Positions 62,175 through 64,000 of a DNA stretch of 64,000 nt are shown here, piece after piece (the first letter of the stretch is position 1; every line of letters begins with the position of its first letter). Under the pieces are notes generated by a model. The model saw only the letters and a program-made list of their open reading frames with translations, did not search any database and was not told the DNA's origin. Made by a program: the position numbers and the translations under genes. Origin of the DNA: Rhizobium grahamii CCGE 502 (GTDB lineage Bacteria > Pseudomonadota > Alphaproteobacteria > Rhizobiales > Rhizobiaceae); assembly GCF_000298315.2 (NCBI RefSeq), contig NZ_AEYE02000037.1, forward strand, positions 1 through 64,000. The letters are read 5' to 3'.

Positions 62175-64000
62175 TGGAGCTCTTTCTCGGCGCCTTTACC
62201 GAGGCATGGGAGCAGCGCAGGGCCGCCTATCTGCACGAGCGGCTGGCTGGCAGGATCAGGACCATCGACGAGGAAAAGCCGCGTCGGCGAAGCGTTGCTC
62301 AGGATGATCGCAGTGCCCGCCCTGGAAGAACGGCGAAGACGAGCGGCCACAAAAGCGCGGAACGACATTTACCGCCTTTCCGGCCGATGTCGACGCGCTT
62401 TACCGGCCTTGCCAGCGGAAGCCAGCCCGCAGTCGTCAAGCTGGCGTCCTTTGCCGGCGGCGGGCGTCTCGGGGCAATGGCACGCTACATCTCCCGAGAT
62501 GGCGAGGTTGTTATCGAGGACCAAGCCGGGGACACTCTGGCCGGTCGCGAGAAGGTCGCCGGCATTGCGGACGACTGGGCGCATCTGATGGGCAATCGTG
62601 CCGAAAGCCGTGACATCGGTTGCTTTCGCATCGATGTCGCCAGCCACCCCGGCGAGGAACAGGCGCTGAATGCATGGGCAAGCGATATTGTGACGTCGGC
62701 GCTCGGAGCCCGGTCGTTCGCCTTCGCGATCACCGAGCGCGAGGGACAGCATCGGATCGACGGCGTGGTCGTGCTGCGGGATCGCAGCGGCGAGCGGCTG
62801 AGTGCCGATGCCAAGGCAGAGGAGATCATTCAGCGCCGCATGGCTGAGCAAGGCGGGGCGTCTGCCGAAGACGTCCGGTTCCGCTTTACCGGTTACGGCA
62901 ACGGCGTCGACTATGGCGCGGCCAGGCTGCGCCAGCTGGTGGAGGACTCCGCGGGTGCCGTCATGACCGACCGCGGCGAAACGATTGCCGATGCCAAAAG
63001 GGCCGGCGAACTCGTGCAACTGCAGTGGCGCGGCGAGCTTCATAGTCGCAAACCCCGGGATGTCATGCATCTTGTGATGTCAGCGAGATCAGGAACCGAT
63101 GCCGAGGCGTTTCGATTGGCGGCCCGGGAGTTCCTGGCGGCAGAATTCCGGCACCACCGCTATGTCTTTTCCCTTCACGATCCGGCCCGAGATCCAAAGG
63201 GCGAATTGGAAGGCGGCAAGCGACCCCACGTGCACGTCCACGCGATAGTTGCCATGCGATCCGAGGATGGCGAGCGCGTCGAAACCTCGATCGCCTCGTT
63301 TCGGCGCTGGCGTGCAGGCCTGGCCGAACAGGCACGCGCCCACGGCATTCGCATGGAGATGACGGATCGTCGTGAGCAGGCAAGCGCGCCAGCCTTCAAC
63401 CAAAGCCAGGTGCGCCCGATCAGTCATGACGGTCGAACCGAGCATGAGGGAACCTCGGCACATGGGCGGCGGCGATACCAAGACAAGCGGCGCGAGGTTC
63501 CCACTATGGCCAGAACGGCTGCAAGCCTCGCGTATAGCCGCGGCGTTCACATGCAATGGTCGGAGCTCGCCCGCGGCAATGCCGACCCTGACATTCGGGC
63601 CTTCGCCGATCGGCAGGTTGCGCGTCTGGAGACAGCGCTCGGGCGTCGCGAACCGAAAACACTCGGGCGGCAAAGCGCTGATCAGTCCCAAGATCAATTG
63701 CGGACTGTTCTTCTCACCCTATCAAGACTGGCGGAGGTCGGTTCCATGAAAGTGATGACACGATCCGAATTCGACGCGTACGAGCAAAGGGTGGAGGCAA
63801 GTCTTTCTCGCGCCGAACGCCTCATGCAAGAAAAGCAGCCGGACGTCTTCAAGGAAATCGCCGCTGCCGCGCGTGACCATGTTGGTGTGCGCCGCGAAAT
63901 CTTGGAGCAGGCCGAGCGTATGCCTCATCGAGGAACGGAGGACGGGAAGGTACTTCGGCACGATGACCAGCGAAGCGGGGAGGAGCTTGTCGTGCGTCAG
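62174..64000 (+). CDS. Relaxase/mobilisation nuclease (runs off right edge)
   Basis: The frame is open from ATG 62174 to the last base (609 codons) without a stop, so the C-terminus is outside the window. The HUH-type histidine cluster KRPHVHVHAIVAM (H352, H354, H356) marks the metal site of a VirD2/MobA-like relaxase. MARYISRDGE near residue 100 may hold a catalytic tyrosine. It nicks one strand at oriT and pilots it into recipients. The ~90 residues before the first conserved block are atypical. A coiled region follows the nuclease domain. Confidence 0.82.
   Translation, partial: MELFLGAFTEAWEQRRAAYLHERLAGRIRTIDEEKPRRRSVAQDDRSARPGRTAKTSGHKSAERHLPPFRPMSTRFTGLASGSQPAVVKLASFAGGGRLGAMARYISRDGEVVIEDQAGDTLAGREKVAGIADDWAHLMGNRAESRDIGCFRIDVASHPGEEQALNAWASDIVTSALGARSFAFAITEREGQHRIDGVVVLRDRSGERLSADAKAEEIIQRRMAEQGGASAEDVRFRFTGYGNGVDYGAARLRQLVEDSAGAVMTDRGETIADAKRAGELVQLQWRGELHSRKPRDVMHLVMSARSGTDAEAFRLAAREFLAAEFRHHRYVFSLHDPARDPKGELEGGKRPHVHVHAIVAMRSEDGERVETSIASFRRWRAGLAEQARAHGIRMEMTDRREQASAPAFNQSQVRPISHDGRTEHEGTSAHGRRRYQDKRREVPTMARTAASLAYSRGVHMQWSELARGNADPDIRAFADRQVARLETALGRREPKTLGRQSADQSQDQLRTVLLTLSRLAEVGSMKVMTRSEFDAYEQRVEASLSRAERLMQEKQPDVFKEIAAAARDHVGVRREILEQAERMPHRGTEDGKVLRHDDQRSGEELVVRQ

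Overview
The window looks like part of a large accessory replicon (plasmid or integrated conjugative element) of an alphaproteobacterium, most likely Rhizobium or a close relative. The evidence is high-GC coding DNA, many ABC importers for scavenged compounds, rhizobial conjugation-module families (DUF736, DUF1173, ParA, MobC-like protein and relaxase), and a biuret hydrolase whose sequence closely resembles the Rhizobium leguminosarum enzyme as recalled. No rRNA, tRNA or CRISPR array was recognised.

Left edge, 1-9.9 kb, is a mobile-element and toxin-antitoxin graveyard. It holds an IS66-type transposase end, a Tn5053/Tn402-like tni module (serine resolvase, a TniQ-like gene broken by one TGA, and an in-frame TniA-TniB fusion lacking the third DDE residue), an NmrA-like oxidoreductase, a decayed VapBC pair, a tyrosine integrase cut by one TGA, an intact FitAB/VapBC pair with a palindromic operator, and a fused MNT-HEPN protein.

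10-43.8 kb is catabolic. First come an HpcH-type aldolase, a RutA-like flavin monooxygenase, a GntR regulator, two PLP enzymes and an amino-acid-type ABC importer without an ATPase. Then follow two MarR regulators, two FAD oxidoreductases, an isatin-hydrolase-like metal hydrolase and a two-gene indolepyruvate-type ferredoxin oxidoreductase, a complete Dpp/Opp-type importer, and a second RutA-like monooxygenase with flavin reductase. Last is a tightly packed operon (34.6-43.8 kb) of a 2-aminobenzoyl-CoA/salicylyl-CoA-type monooxygenase-reductase, beta-oxidation enzymes, glutaryl-CoA dehydrogenase, thioesterase and a RidA imine deaminase. One reading is a route isatin -> isatinate -> 2-aminobenzoyl-CoA -> beta-oxidation, with the ferredoxin oxidoreductase making the CoA ester directly.

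43.9-56 kb starts with a MazEF pair whose antitoxin frame is broken. It continues with a divergently controlled nitrogen-scavenging operon: GntR regulator, a consensus sigma-54 promoter overlapped by TGCATACA repeats, a BMP-type nucleoside-like ABC importer, a frameshifted formamidase, biuret hydrolase, a cyanuric acid hydrolase/barbiturase-family ring opener, a second cysteine hydrolase, a cupin and allophanate hydrolase. Together these give uptake and full hydrolysis of cyanuric acid (or a related ring) to ammonia and CO2. After a degenerate stretch (56-58 kb), the right edge is a conjugation/partition module that runs off the window inside a relaxase gene.
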